Part shown: positions 31,201 to 43,191 of the stretch, one piece after another
Position numbering within the stretch: the first letter of the stretch is position 1
Layout of the letters: each line of letters opens with the position of its first letter
From: Candidula unifasciata
Lineage: Eukaryota > Mollusca > Gastropoda > Stylommatophora > Geomitridae
Reading direction: 5' to 3'
Length of the DNA stretch: 64,000 bases
NCBI GenBank assembly: GCA_905116865.2
Contig: CAJHNH020001571.1
Coordinates: 124,001-188,000, forward strand
The notes under the pieces: model-generated
Database searches by the model: none
Told to the model about the DNA's origin: nothing
Seen by the model: only the letters and a program-made list of their open reading frames with translations
Translations under genes and position numbers: made by a program

Positions 31201-32798
31201 AAACCGCTCGTCCTGTTGTCACTGGTGCATGTCTTCCTTCTTCTTTCTTGGTGTTTCCTGTTTATTCTGTCTCCCTTTGATCTGGCTAGGCGTATCTCGA
31301 AGAAGAGCGAGCTTCCATACACAACGTCCTTTGGACCACCATTTATTGTTTTAAAATTTTGAGTATTTAAATTATGCCAAAAAGTACTGGAAACAGTTTT
31401 GAATTTGAATAGTTCCGAAATGTGAAAATGTTCCGCGTGTGACCATAGTGGTCTTATAGTTGTCTTCCTGTAATATGAACGGGTTAGTCATGTAATGGAT
31501 ATGTATGTGAGAGTTTATGTTGAGCCTTAAGCGGGTCCAGTAGTCATCTGTTATTATGTGGTCGGGTTGTGTTGACAGCTAAACTCCGGTATACGTAAAT
31601 ACCATATAACCGGAGCATCCAGCTCACGCTTTGAGATCCAAATGTTCGGCGATGAGAATTGCTGTGGCATGTTGGACAACGAACTCAAGTGCTCTCTGTG
31701 GGAATGGGTTGGGGGGTTAAACTCATAGTGCATCCGAAAGTTAGGGAAGGGTAAGGGGAAAGGGGGCGGGAGGCCATTCAGTCATTTCTCGTCGTTGCCG
31801 TCTTGCTGGATTCTAGCGTGGCCTTTTGCCGGGACTATGTGTATCTCGTTACCAACCTTTGCTATCATCACAGTGATGGGGTGGTATTGGTGGTTATGTG
31901 TTCTAGTCCTGTCATTATTGAGTCACTTGTTTTCCCTATTTGCTGTCAGTCGTATCTTGTTGTGAGTCCTGTCGGTCATGTGCATGTTGTATGCATGCTG
32001 TTGAATGGTATGGTTTTGTGTATGAATACCCGAGGACATGGACGCACCCAACTAGGTGTATGCGTACATGCACTCGAGTACTCATACACGTAGACAACAC
32101 TACATATTTGCACGCCCTTTTATACTTATCCATGTATGCATACCTAATTGACATTACGTACACACGCAAACTCTTTTATATGCGAGCACATCCACACGTA
32201 GTGACATTCACTCTTCCATGTCTTGTGTGTTTTGTGTCGCTATGTCTGTAGTATCGTCTGGTCGTGTCACTTTTAAGTTATGTGTCATTACTTGTATGTG
32301 ACCTGCCCGGTATTGTCTTACCATGTTTTGATGGATGGTGTGTGTTGATGACCTTCTTGCTGCGTACACACCTCATTCCATGTTCTCATTAATTAACAGA
32401 CCTGCAGCAACACAATATGTCGGTTCTTTGAGTGCACTGTCATTCATACACACAAATATCACGCTCCCATATATATACACACATGCACACTCATACCCAC
32501 ATATACATGCATACAGTAATTAAATTTTTATATCCATGTACTCATTCATCTGTACCTTTCGTCCAGCTATATTCCCACTGTCCTATTCATACGTGATCCC
32601 TTACCATCCATCTACATACACTGTGTCTTCTGTATCCATAAATGCACTCATACTACACTCACTCATCCTTGTGTATGTATCCAAGTTCACATCTATGCAC
32701 TCATCATACTTACACTACCTCTCTGACTCTTGGGTGTGCGGTGTTACCATCTTATCAGTTCCTTCTGTTATACTGAGTAGATCCTTAATCTGGTCTTT
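31200..32798. other. Intergenic TG/CA-rich sequence
   Basis: Weakly repetitive CACATAC/TGTATG-type sequence without a convincing gene; it adjoins the 3' truncated end of the retrotransposon. Confidence 0.4.
32018..32098. repeat. Imperfect inverted repeat, arms about 32 bp
   Basis: TGTATGAATACCCGAGGAC at the left and, complemented, TGTATGAGTACTCGAGTGC at the right match at about 24 of 32 positions around a short loop. It lies in TG/CA-rich sequence. Confidence 0.55.
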
Positions 32799-35217
32799 TT
32801 AGTTTGGGTTTGTTTTAAAAAGGTATTGTTTAACCAGTTTTTGGATGTCTCTATTGCTATCTACATTTAAACATTTGTTTGCAGTAATTTGTTGTTTGCG
32901 TTTTAGAAATTTCGTCGAACGTGTCCGCTGAACTGTTCTACCATTAATTTGGAGTCTCGTTACTTCTGGGTCATAATTAGGCTGTCTTTTAAAGTTGAAT
33001 ATCATGCTTACTGTTTTGTCGACGTTGATTTTAAATCCCCATTTTCCCATCCAGTGCGCAACTTCGTCTAGACTTTTATGCAATCTTTTCTTAGCGCAGG
33101 GGATCTGTTTATGGCTGTGGTAGATTGCACAATCATCCGCAAATTGAGTTAGTCCTGTGTCCTTGTTCGTGATGGCATCATCAAGGTCGTTTACTTATAT
33201 ACTGAACAGGGTAGGGGATATTACAGCACCCTGAGGGATTCCATTCACCTGATCAAAAGTTTGTGATCTTTCGTTATTAACTAGTACTGAAAATGTTCTT
33301 TCTTGTAGAAAGCTTCGGATATATCTGTAGGTTCTTCCGGTAAATCCTAGTTTAGCTGCTTTAAACAAGGCTGCTGGCGATAGCACTGGTCATATGCCTG
33401 TTCCAGATCCAGGAACACTGCCATTGTCTTACCTCCTGTTTTAAATGACTTTTTAACATGGTCTTCTAATTTTATAATTTGATCTAGGGTGCATCTGTTA
33501 GATCTGAACCCTGCCTGAGTTTTGCTAAACAGGTTATTTTTCTCCATGTGGAATGTTATTCTTTTATTGACGATTGTTTCTAATATTTTCCCCAGGTGGG
33601 ATGTTAAAGATATTGGTCTATATGAGTCTACTTTTTGAGGGTCCTTATTAGCCTTTTTAATAGGTATGATAGTTGCTTCCTTCCATCTTCTTGGAATCTC
33701 TCCCTCTTTCCAGATCTCATTGTAGAAATCAGTAATCTGTTTAATGGTTTTTGCTGGTAGCATTTTCATTATAGTATAGTTTAGAATATCAGCCCCAGCT
33801 GCCGTGTTAGATTTGGCTTGTATTGCTGAGTTAACTTCTTCAGTAGTTATATCTGCATCTAGGTATGAATTTTCTTCCTTAATTGTGATTTTAGTTGTCA
33901 TAATCTCTCTATTTAGAGCCGTTCTGTTTTCCCGTTCTTGTTGATTTAGTTTATTATTGGAACAGACCTCATAGAAGTGCTGTCCGAAGATATCTGCCTT
34001 ATCTTTATCAGTAATTGCCACTGTGGGTACCTGAATTGTAGGGATCCTTTCTTTTATTTTGTCTCCTTTGATGACTTTAATCTGATTCCTTACTTCAGTT
34101 TCTGGAGTATCAGGGTTCATTTTTTGACAGAATGTCCTCCAGTGCGCCTCCTTAGCTTTGCGAATGACTTTGGTAGTTGCATTTCTGTGTTTAACATATT
34201 CTTGCCATCTTTCTGTTGACCCGAATTTTCTATAGTCCTGCAGAGCCCTTTTACGTTTATCTGTCGCCTTAGTGCATTCTTGCGTCCACCATGCAACAGG
34301 GTTCTTATTTACGTTTCTTTTATTGTTGTTAGTTAAAGTCTTATTTCCTCCCTCAAGAAGATGGGTAGGCATGTTTTTATTTGGAATATTTCTTGTTGCT
34401 ACTTTTAGTATTGTATTAGTCATTCTTTCAGCAAAAGTATCAATGTTTTCACCTTCTGCTCTAACCAACTCTGTATTATTAAGTTCATCTATAACTTTAT
34501 CCCATTTCGCTTTTTAAAAATTGAAAGTAGGTTTGTTACTAGTTTCATATTTTGTTGGTTGGGTTTTAATTCTCCTTAAAATTGAAAGATGGTCGCTTGA
34601 GGTGTCCTCTAAAACTTTCCATTGGCTTCCAGCTAAACTCTGTGTTACTAGTGTAAGGTCAATAGCCGAATGTCTATTTCCTGGAATTGGATTAATCCTT
34701 GTTATCGACCCGTCATTGAGTACTGTTAGTTGATTATCTTCAATAAATTCTAATAGTTCTCTTCCTGCCAGACTTTCTATTCTGCCACCCCATAAGGGAT
34801 GTGAGCAGTTAAAGTCGCCTACGATTATTGTGTTAGTGGTTATCCTGTTTTCTATTTCTTTAAGATCATTCTCCTCTATCTCCCCTTTTGGGCAGTAGAT
34901 GTTAATTATCTTTAGGTTTTGCGGTTTGCAGGCTATTTCTACACACAGACCTTCAAAGTTGTTAGTTTTGAACTTGTCCTGAGTTATTTCTCTTATTCCC
35001 TTATTGATGAGGATGGCTACGCCACCTCCATTGCCTATTACTCTATCATTCCTGAATATTTTATATCCTGGGAGTTTAAAGGGTATCTTTTGGTTTCAGG
35101 TTTGTTTCTTGAAGGGCTAGTATATTACACTCGCCCTGGAAATCTGACATCATTGCTGGTAGGTTAAGTTTAGCTCCTCTGCAGTTAAATTGAATTATCT
35201 GCAGGTCTAGTTTATTC
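32799..35217 (-). pseudogene. Non-LTR retrotransposon: endonuclease plus reverse transcriptase, broken
   Basis: Reading on the minus strand: IIQFNCRGAKLNL and ILALQET (endonuclease start), GNGGGVAILI, GDFNCSHPLWGG, RHSAIDLTLV and SSDHLSI (catalytic end). The reverse transcriptase then gives WWTQECTKA, SYRPISLTSHLGKILE, FLDLEQAYD, GIPQGAVISPTLF and QFADDCAIY (the YADD-type active site). TAA codons at 34514-34516 and about 33195 and frame changes near 35078 and 33380 inactivate it. Homology stops after RSTKFL at about 32900. It looks like a Jockey/I-like clade member. Confidence 0.9.
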
Positions 35218-35571
35218 ACTACTCTAGGATTGAATTTTGGTGATTTTGTGTGTCTGGTTAGGCTTAGTGTGGGTTTGACTGACTGGTGTCTTTAGTTTTC
35301 TATTTATCTAGTTAGACAGAGACAACACAACATTCAATATCTGTGAACATTAAGGCGTGGGTAGGGGTGGTTGCGCTGGGGTGGAGCATGAGGCCCGTGG
35401 TGCTGGTGCTGGGGGTGAGGACGGGTGGGGTGTGGATTGCGCTGGAGCGGTGCATGGGGTTGGGAATCTGTTTCGCCTTTTACTTTAGTGTTGAGCGTCG
35501 GTCAGATCCCCTGTTAACTCCTCGCAGCAACATTCTCCTCAGACCGTAATGATCTATTTGTACCTTGGCAA

Positions 35572-35588
35572 NNNNNNNNNNNNNNNNN
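35572..35588. other. Assembly gap (17 N)
   Basis: Seventeen undetermined bases. The true missing length is unknown. It lies just upstream (in minus-strand terms) of the retrotransposon endonuclease. Confidence 0.99.
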
Positions 35589-36074
35589 TGGCTCGCAATT
35601 GTTTTGTTTTTTTTCACTGCGTGGATACCCGAAAGAAGATGTTCCACCCTACTGACCAGGTCATCTTGTATATCGGTTCAACGGGTCACATTTCAACCTC
35701 AATGAAAAAAATAATTAGGCAGTTGATGGTAACCCTAGTGAACAATGCTCGTAGCACGCGTTCAAGGGAACAGGTGGTATACGTGGATTCTTCTATTGTC
35801 AGTACTTATATTTTGTTTGTCCCTAGACACTGCAGATTACCAGACAATAGGTAGCCAAACCAGGGCTCCCTCGATCGCTTGCTGTGTGTGATGGTGTGAC
35901 ATTCTGGGTGTCACTGATTCTTTGATCTATCTTCTTTGTGGTCTTTTCCAGGTGTTTTCATTGACACAGCGAATGCTTTCATTGTGGCATCGTTGGATTT
36001 ATTCTCACTGAATCGATGAACCAGAGGCTGAACTATGTAAACCTTTTATCTCATTCCAATTCCAATTACTTTTA

Positions 36075-36245
36075 AGAAAAAATATAAAACTCAACCACGT
36101 TCAACCTGCTGCTAGCTAGCTGAAGATGCCAACAGCCTCTGGCTATATATATGTAGTCTTGTTTATTTGCGCAACTTTCGTGACTAGAGTTCTGGTATTT
36201 GCGCTGTCTCTGGGCTTAATGCTTTTTTCAACGATGTCAGACCGC
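36075..36245 (+). repeat. Dispersed repeat, copy 2 of the pair
   Basis: CTGCTGCTAGCTAGCTG, TTTATTTGCGCAACTTTCGT, TGTCTCTGGGCTTAATGC. The pair brackets the 32.8-35.2-kb element in direct orientation but shows no LTR-type ends. Confidence 0.6.
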
Positions 36246-36265
36246 TATCATTTAAAGTTTTCCCT

Positions 36266-36523
36266 CTAAGAGACCACACCACTCGGGGATCCAAGGTAGA
36301 TCTGGTTATCTGGTAATATTAGTTTCAGCTTCATAGCAAACGGGTCACCCCATAGTTGTTCTGCTCCTGTGCCAACGACAAACATAGAATGGTAATCACA
36401 GTCCCTTGGTGAAAGATTGACAGACTGCTGTTTTAGCATATCTAGCATGCACACGCACATAAAGCCTACGGCAGCCATCAGAAGTGCTAACACAAACAGT
36501 CCGACAGAAGAAATGCTGTTCAT
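36266..36523 (-). CDS. Small ORF with N-terminal membrane helix (85 residues), unknown; possible first exon
   Basis: The ATG at 36523 opens with MNSISSVGLFVLALLMAAVG, a hydrophobic helix at about 7-26, followed by FMCVCMLDMLKQQ and a polar part with CDYHSMFVVGTGAEQLWGDP. It could be a type II membrane protein or the first exon of a longer one; no clear donor is seen before the TAG. Start codon to start codon, a divergent plus-strand ATG lies 440 bases away, suggesting a shared promoter. No family recognised. Confidence 0.35.
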   Translation of the reverse strand: MNSISSVGLFVLALLMAAVGFMCVCMLDMLKQQSVNLSPRDCDYHSMFVVGTGAEQLWGDPFAMKLKLILPDNQIYLGSPSGVVS

Positions 36524-36965
36524 CGTGGGTGGTAGCAAGAGTCACCAACAGTAGGTGCACAAATGATTAATTTTAATCACACAGTGGCACCTCCAATATT
36601 GCGACAAGAGGATTCGCGCCATTCACACCACCGCGCTGATTACAGTCGAAAAGCATGTCAAACGAAATCCGCAGCTCACAGTATCACGCCATGCAATCAA
36701 CTCAGAAGCTGGGCGACGAAACTATATCCTTTCAGTCTACGAATGGAGCGAAAAATGCAACGGCCACCGTCTGGCAGAAGCAAAACATGTTCCTTCTGCT
36801 ATCTAGTCACTCACACTGATTTATCACTGACAGTTAACCAGATTTCCCGATACCTTTCCCCCTAGCTCCACACACAAAGTTACCCCAGTACCTTCTGTAG
36901 CACTCTAGGACACCCTATCAGCCAGCGTGCAACCACATAGACGAGACTGTGTCGACCCCACAAAA
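36524..36965. promoter_or_regulatory. Possible bidirectional promoter
   Basis: About 440 bases between two divergent candidate starts. It resembles none of the dispersed repeats in the window, so it looks single-copy. No TATA or CpG island is obvious. The call rests only on the flanking starts. Confidence 0.25.
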
Positions 36966-36974
36966 ATGGCCGAC
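36966..36974 (+). CDS. Candidate 9-nt first coding exon (Met-Ala-Asp) with perfect splice donor
   Basis: ATGGCCGAC in a good initiation context (CAAAA before, G at +4) runs directly into GTAAGT. Many animal genes have exactly this kind of very short first coding exon. No downstream exon could be tied to it; the adjoining 725 bp is a fold-back element. Tentative. Confidence 0.3.
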
Positions 36975-37091
36975 GTAAGTCTGTTTCAGAAATAAGAAGT
37001 ACAACAGTTGATACAACACCGTCCTCCGGACAGTTCACACGAGCTCTATAAAATAAAACATCGTTAAAATTGTTATACTAAGGTTATTCTG

Positions 37092-37816
37092 TTTCGTCTT
37101 TTTTAGGACAAAATTTTTTTTTATTTGAAGCCCCACCCTGGCTTTTGCCAGGGGCCGCAATATAGGCAGGCCATAAATATGGCCAATTGTCTGAACGCGG
37201 TTTCTGTGGCCTCTCCAAGGCGATCCTCATCCACATGGTGGCACTTTGTGTCATCTGGTGTTTATCGCTTGGGTGATGTCCTGGTAGGGTAGAAAGTCAG
37301 TCAGTCAATTGTTATATAACAATTCGCTCACACGTCCACACAATTAGACTTACTGAAAGCGACTGACTCAAGACTGCCATTTGACCTTTTCCACCTGAGG
37401 TCAAGTCCGCTTGGATCTCATTTTCATGCCATGCACTTAGGGTTCACAACCCACCCGTTCTGTCGACCCACACTGATATCACAATATCCGCTCTGTCCGC
37501 AAACCAGTCTTTAACTTCGTGGTGCTTTCTCATCTATCTTTCAATGGCCCCCAGATGTTTATATTCATAATCTGTGTACATAATCTGACTGCTTGTGAAC
37601 TGAACTGAATTTCTACCACACCAGGACATCACACAAGCGACAAACACCCGATGACACAAAGTGCCACCATGTGGATGAGGATCGCCGTGGAGAGGTCCCA
37701 GAAACCGCGTTCAGACATTTGGCCATATATATGGCCTGCCTATATTGCGGCCCCTGGCAAAAGCCAGAGTAGGGCTTCAAATGACAAAAAAATTTCGTCC
37801 TTAAAAGGACGAAATT
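37092..37816. mobile_element. Fold-back element, two 215-bp inverted arms
   Basis: The left arm (37092-37305) and right arm (about 37601-37816) are inverted copies: GGCCGCAATATAGGCAGGCC, GAACGCGGTTTCTG, CATCCACATGGTGGCACTTT. The outer ends are themselves palindromic (TTTCGTCCTTAAAAGGACGA). The spacer of about 300 bases has no ORF. Confidence 0.8.
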
Positions 37817-38352
37817 CGATATGTGCACGCAAGCAAACTGTTTATGTGTACCCATGCTTCATAAACCCAATACTTCATTGACTCCCAACACATCACAGTG
37901 ACATTAGCATGCAGCAACAGTCCCTTTCGTTTTGATAGAGTCATCGTTGTGTAATAAATTATTTGTAAATGATTAAAAAAAATTGTAGTAATTGCCAAAT
38001 TAACTGTCAAATATGGTTTATCTGGGTTACACTAAGAAGGAATATAAAGATAAATATTGAATTTCTGAGATTTTCCACAGTTGCGCCCCTTAATTGTATT
38101 AGTCGATTCAAACCTAGTGCACGAGTAGTAGCACGTAGAGTCCCCCACCCACCATCTCCTCAAACAAAACTCTCAGCACCCCTCCACTGGGAATTTCGTC
38201 AACATCACCATGTGCATTGCTGATAATTATAGGCCGTCATGACTCACCACTTCACACAATCAACATAACGTCGGATCAGATTAGTTTTTTTTTTTTGCCC
38301 GCTCCATTTGTGTATTATTAATGTCGTCCCCATGTGGGATTCAATTTTTAGT

Positions 38353-38550
38353 TATTTAAAAGCCCCACCCTGGCTTTTACTGGGGACACTGAATATAACC
38401 GGAGTATAGACATGGCCTAGCAATAGATATGGCCTAACTGCGGAAATGGGTTTCTGGGACGTCCTCACTGGTGATCCTCAACCGTATGGTGTCACTTAGT
38501 CTCACCAGGGTGTATAGCTCTCTACCTGGTTATCCTCTATTTGTGTAGCC
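38353..38550 (+). repeat. Diverged solo arm of the same fold-back family
   Basis: AAAGCCCCACCCTGGCTTTT, ATATGGCCTAACTGCGG, GATCCTCAACCGTATGGTGT. Clearly more diverged than the other arms. Confidence 0.6.
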
Positions 38551-40763
38551 ACGCCATCAAGGTATTTAGGTCCTTGCCCGCTTTCCGCACTCTTTCCTCT
38601 CAATCCCACCATATGTCAGTAAGTTCCTGAGCTTATAACTTACCTAGAAATACACCTCGTCTGATTGAACAAACAGAAATTGGGTGTATCAAATTTTCTT
38701 GTTCATGTATCTTCCTGTTTCTTACATCAAACTAAATAGTCAAAAATACTTTGTAAAAAAGACACGTCGAAACTAAAGACTGTGCATACTAATTAAATCA
38801 GGCCAGACTAAAGACAATATTATAGCTGTATTTTTAGTGGTCAACAACTGCTATGAAGTTATTTCCAGCATGGGTCAACACCAGGACAGACATTACCACT
38901 GCCTGAAAGTTTGTCTTGCAGGATAGTTTCGGTAGACTGTTCTTCTCTCTAACTGGCATAGTTGGGGCAGTCTTGTGAGACATAGGATTAGAGTTTCACT
39001 TTGATGCACGATAAAACTTTATATGACATAGAATTTCCACACAGGGAAGATGTAAACTAAGTTTACAATGTCTCATTGAGAGTCTAAAAATTATAATCTG
39101 TTTCCTCTGCCAAGACTAGAGATACTGTCATGGTCTGGTATGTATCATAGTTTAAGTTCATAGATTGTTAGGGCTGGTCTTTGGTGCTTTAAGTTCTAAG
39201 ATTGTGGGGTAGCAAGAGATTCCCTGCAGCCTTCACGAGCCTTATCTTGCTGTTTTTTCCCCCACTAATATCAAAACAAACTAAATGCATTTTTTTTTTT
39301 ATATGTGAAAACGTGTGTCCAAATATGGTTTCTGGTTTCTGATTCCTAAACTATGCTGGATAGTCATAGAATTGTGTGAGAGATGTACACATCATTATTT
39401 AGTTTGTATATTTGCATGTTGAATGTATATTTATCTGCAAGATGATTTGGTCGTTATCGTAATAGCTGATAGTTTGTTTTCAGTTATACTTGTTTTTATG
39501 TCTGTGTTATGCATTTGTGTGAGTCTGGGCTCTGGGCTAACGCCATGAAACATTCGTGTATCTGAGGATTGGTTGAATTTCTAACACTAGTCTTCCATTA
39601 TGCGTAGAGAGAGTATTGACTGCTTCTCTAGTTTTGTTCCCTTTAGTTTTAGACTCCAGTTCTCTGCCCATACCCTTTACTTTCTACACTGAGTTTTAAA
39701 GTAGCCTGAAGGCTGATGTGTTGTTTTCTATAGCTATCCAAACAGTTAAGTCATCTATGTATAGACTTTCTGGTGACAAAACTGAGCAAAATTAATTTGG
39801 CTAAACAAGAAAAGAGTGTTGAAAGGCTCCAAGACTCCGTCTTTCACTTTCACTGACTTGTTGAAGAGGCTGCCTATTTAAACACCAACCACCCGTTGGA
39901 AAAGGATGCACCTTCAAATTCTTTGTAGAAATTTCAGCCTATGCGCTCGTCCAGATAGCGTGAAACTTATTAGAAAAGTAACACTGAAGCAATATTTGTA
40001 ATTGGGGGGGGGGGGGGGGGGGAGGGATTCAAATAAGTACAAGGAGTTTAATATATTACACAACATTGAAACGAGTAGAAAACAATTACGGGGGTGTCTG
40101 TTCAAAATCAAAGACAGATTTAAAAGACATGAAGAGGTTTACATTTTTTTGTGCCGATCTTTCTGGAGCCAATTTAGAAGTTCTATGCAATTTAGCTGTC
40201 AGATATATCAATTCCATATCCAAAAGTTTAGATGCAATTGCTGAGGAATAAAGAGAATAATAATTTTCTCGCGGTTAAAATTAAGAAATCGAGCAGTCAA
40301 AATGCTGAAGTATGCCCGAAGCGAAAGTAGCATGGTGACCTGCACGACTGTCTGCAGTTTGGTTATGCTTCTATTCGAACACTCTATCAAAGCTGTTTTA
40401 AAATGGATTTTTTTTCCTAGGTCATTTCTGAAATAGAATACTAGGAAATATTAAAGGAAGTTGCACCACTCTGAAATATTTGCCCCATCAATGATCTATT
40501 GATAGGTATGTATTAGAGGCTATCAGCAAATCCCAACCATAATCTTTAATGCATTTAATAGATTTTACATTAAAGAGTGAATTTGTACTTAATAAAAAGC
40601 TAAATGGAAAGAAAAAAACACAAACTGTATTATCGATAAAAAAAAATGTATAATTTATAAGACACATTTATTGGACCCACTAGAAAGGCGACAAATAGTT
40701 ATATTATATACAAGTAATCACACGCGTAAGTAAAGTCACACTTGATGCTATTTACAAATTCCA

Positions 40764-40773
<10 letters not shown>
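38551..40773. other. Intergenic, nothing recognised
   Basis: AT-rich, one poly-G run at about 40003-40021. No gene, repeat family or RNA identified. Confidence 0.45.

Positions 40774-40847
<74 letters not shown>
40774..40847. repeat. TA microsatellite
   Basis: About 70 bases of alternating TA just before the TTC tract. Confidence 0.95.
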
Positions 40848-40849
<2 letters not shown>

Positions 40850-40885
40850 AACAATATTTTCATTAAGTGTTCATTCCTGGTTTCT

Positions 40886-41577
40886 TCTTCTTTACTTCCT
40901 CCTCCGCCTTTTTTTCCTTTTTCTTCTTCTTCTTCTTCTTCTTCTTCTTCTTCGTCTTCTTCTTTCTTCTTCTTCTTCTTCTTCTTCTTCTTCTTCTTCT
41001 TCTTTCTTTTTCTTTTTCTTCTTCTTCTTCTTCTTCTTCTTCTTCTTCTTCTTCTTCTTTTCTTCTTCTTCTTCTTCTTCTTCTTCTTCTTCTTCTTCTC
41101 TTCTTCTTCTTCTTCTTCTTCTTCTTCTTCTTCTTCTTCTTCTTCTTCTTCTTCTTTCACTTCTTCTTCTTCTTCTTTTCTTCTTCTTCTTCTTCTTCTT
41201 CTTCTTCTTCTTCTTCTTCTTCTTCTCTTCTTCTTCTTCTTCTTCTTCTTCTTCTTCCTTCTTCTTCTTCTTCTTCTTCTTCTTCTTCTTCTTCTTCTTC
41301 TTCTTCTCTTCTTCTTCTTCTTCTTCTTCTTCTTCTTCTTCTTCTTCTTCTTCTTCTTCTTCTTCTTCTTCTTCTTCTTCTTCTTCTTCTTCTTCTTCTT
41401 CTTCTTCTTTCTTCTTCTTCTTCTTCTTCTTCTTCTTCTTCTTCTTCTTCTTCTTCTTCTTCTTCTTCTTCTTCTTCTTCTTCTTCTTCTTCTTCTTCTT
41501 CTTCTTCTTCTTCTTCTTCTTCTTCTTCTTCTTCTTCTTCTTCTTCTTCTTCTTCTTCTTCTTCTTCTTCTTCTCCT
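40886..41577 (+). repeat. TTC/GAA microsatellite of about 690 bp
   Basis: Nearly pure TTC on the plus strand with scattered interruptions (TTTC, TCTC, TTCG). It creates long spurious Ser-, Leu- and Phe-repeat frames that are not genes. Confidence 0.97.
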
Positions 41578-41920
41578 CCTCCTTCGTCTTCTTCTTTTTC
41601 GTTTGCTGTTGTTGCTGCTACTGCGCCTTCTCTTGTTTCTTTTCTTGAGTACTGCCTTTCAGGTTTAAAGAAGCTTCTAGTGTGTCTTGTTATTTACTTC
41701 TTAGATTCTGATACTCAAGGCCCTAAATATTCCATTAACCAACGCTTGCAAGGCGGCAAGCTTTGCTTTATTTATGACTAAAATAAATGACTCTTTGTGA
41801 GCATTGTCCTGTATGTGTCTTGACACGTCAAGACCACTCGATCTGATGTCTTCTAATGTAGATTAGCACTGGTTCAGTCCCTACTTATTTCCCGACTTTG
41901 TACTGTCCTAATAGTGTTTA

Positions 41921-42018
41921 TTGTGTGTGTGTGTATGTGTGTGTGTGTATGGAAAAAAGGGGGGGGGGTTGTTCTCTATGTGTGTGTATGTGTGTGTGTG
42001 TGTGGGGGGGGGGGGGGG
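41921..42018 (+). repeat. TG microsatellite with two poly-G runs
   Basis: TGTGTG blocks at 41921-41950 and 41980-42004 alternate with poly-G at about 41959 and 42005. Confidence 0.9.
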
Positions 42019-42044
42019 TTCTCTACGTATTGTTATCACAATCG

Positions 42045-42360
42045 CCTTATTCGCACACTGGGCATCCCCATGCCTGCTAAGTCTTTCGATACAGCAGCCA
42101 CTCCAATGTAACTCTACTAATTGTTCTCATGAGAAGCTGGTTACTGTATCGCCTGTCTTTACCTCGAGGACAACATAGATGTGCTTTACCAAGCTTAACT
42201 CCTCTTTCACGCATTCGTGTTATCGTCATAGATTCACCGTTAGCTCTAAATCTAGTCCGAATTCGCCGTATAGCGTTGATGGTATCAGCTCTGTCTAAGC
42301 TTCTTCCCGTTTGGTGCCTAACTTGCCAGCTGGTAAGCTCTTTCATTGTAATTTCGTGTT
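42045..42360 (-). repeat. Family F dispersed repeat
   Basis: The minus frame KELTSWQVRHQTGRSLDRAD, TINAIRRIRTRF and RMRERGVKLGKAHLC. GGCATTCCCATGCCTGCTCA at 25301 pairs with GGCATCCCCATGCCTGCTAA here. A third relative may lie at 62680-63060 (MDRRDIVNAIRETQ). Confidence 0.5.
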
Positions 42361-43191
42361 CTCTATATTCGTATTTTTTTCACTTGAACCTTTGTTGCCA
42401 AAAGATGGAAAAAAAATGAAAATGATCTGTGTAAAAGCATCAATACATATAAACGTGCAAATGCACACATGGACATACACAAATACGTTTTTTAAAAGGC
42501 AATTCTGACCAAATTGCTAGCATAATGTGTGACCTGATCAATTTACTACGATACACACACACAACTCCTATAAACTAACCCCGAAATAAAAAAACATACG
42601 ATTCTGGCACTCAAAACCGCAGACCACGTCCATGCTCACTCTTTCAAGATACTGAATAAACATCTGCTTGGGAAAGTTCTCATTTATAGCAGCAATTATT
42701 TGACGAGCACCGGCCAGTGCAAACATGTAATCTAGTTCATCGACTGTACTTTAATTACTTCTTCTATTTCAACAAATGGACTGTTTTCTGTTAACGATAT
42801 ACGACAGTTGGCAAACTGGCCTGGAGCTCTTGGGTCTCTTTAGTGCCTTGTTTAGTCACAGTGTTAGAACTATGAATCAGCGAAACACGCTTTTTAGTTT
42901 CGTAGCTATATTTGTATACACCGCTATAAAACACTAACTTCCTACGTCTAGAACAGGTTTTTTTTTTTTTTTTAACTTTTACTATCCAAAGAAGAACAAA
43001 ATCTGTTTTAACAGGCTAAATGTTATAAGTTGAATTTAAGCTGCATATAGTTGACACCATCGTATGTAATTCAAAGCCGTCAGAGACTGAACGAGTTGGA
43101 GAAGTTACAGTTTGAAGCTAGACAACGTCCGGCACGCTAGCGAAGTTGGCTAAACCAGATTGCGCGGTGACCGGGTGACGAACTCCTTGTG

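Noticed and set aside
35380..35480. GGGGTG-rich segment as a possible promoter CpG island
   Set aside because: Too short, and next to an assembly gap and a transposon; no start site evidence.
31035..36245. LTR retrotransposon bracketed by the 31.0 and 36.1 kb direct repeats
   Set aside because: The repeats lack TG...CA ends, primer site and polypurine tract, and the element between is a non-LTR type on the opposite strand.
40699..41781. Long frames of poly-Ser, poly-Leu, poly-Phe, poly-Glu or poly-Lys
   Set aside because: They are translations of the TTC and TA microsatellites and have no other coding character.
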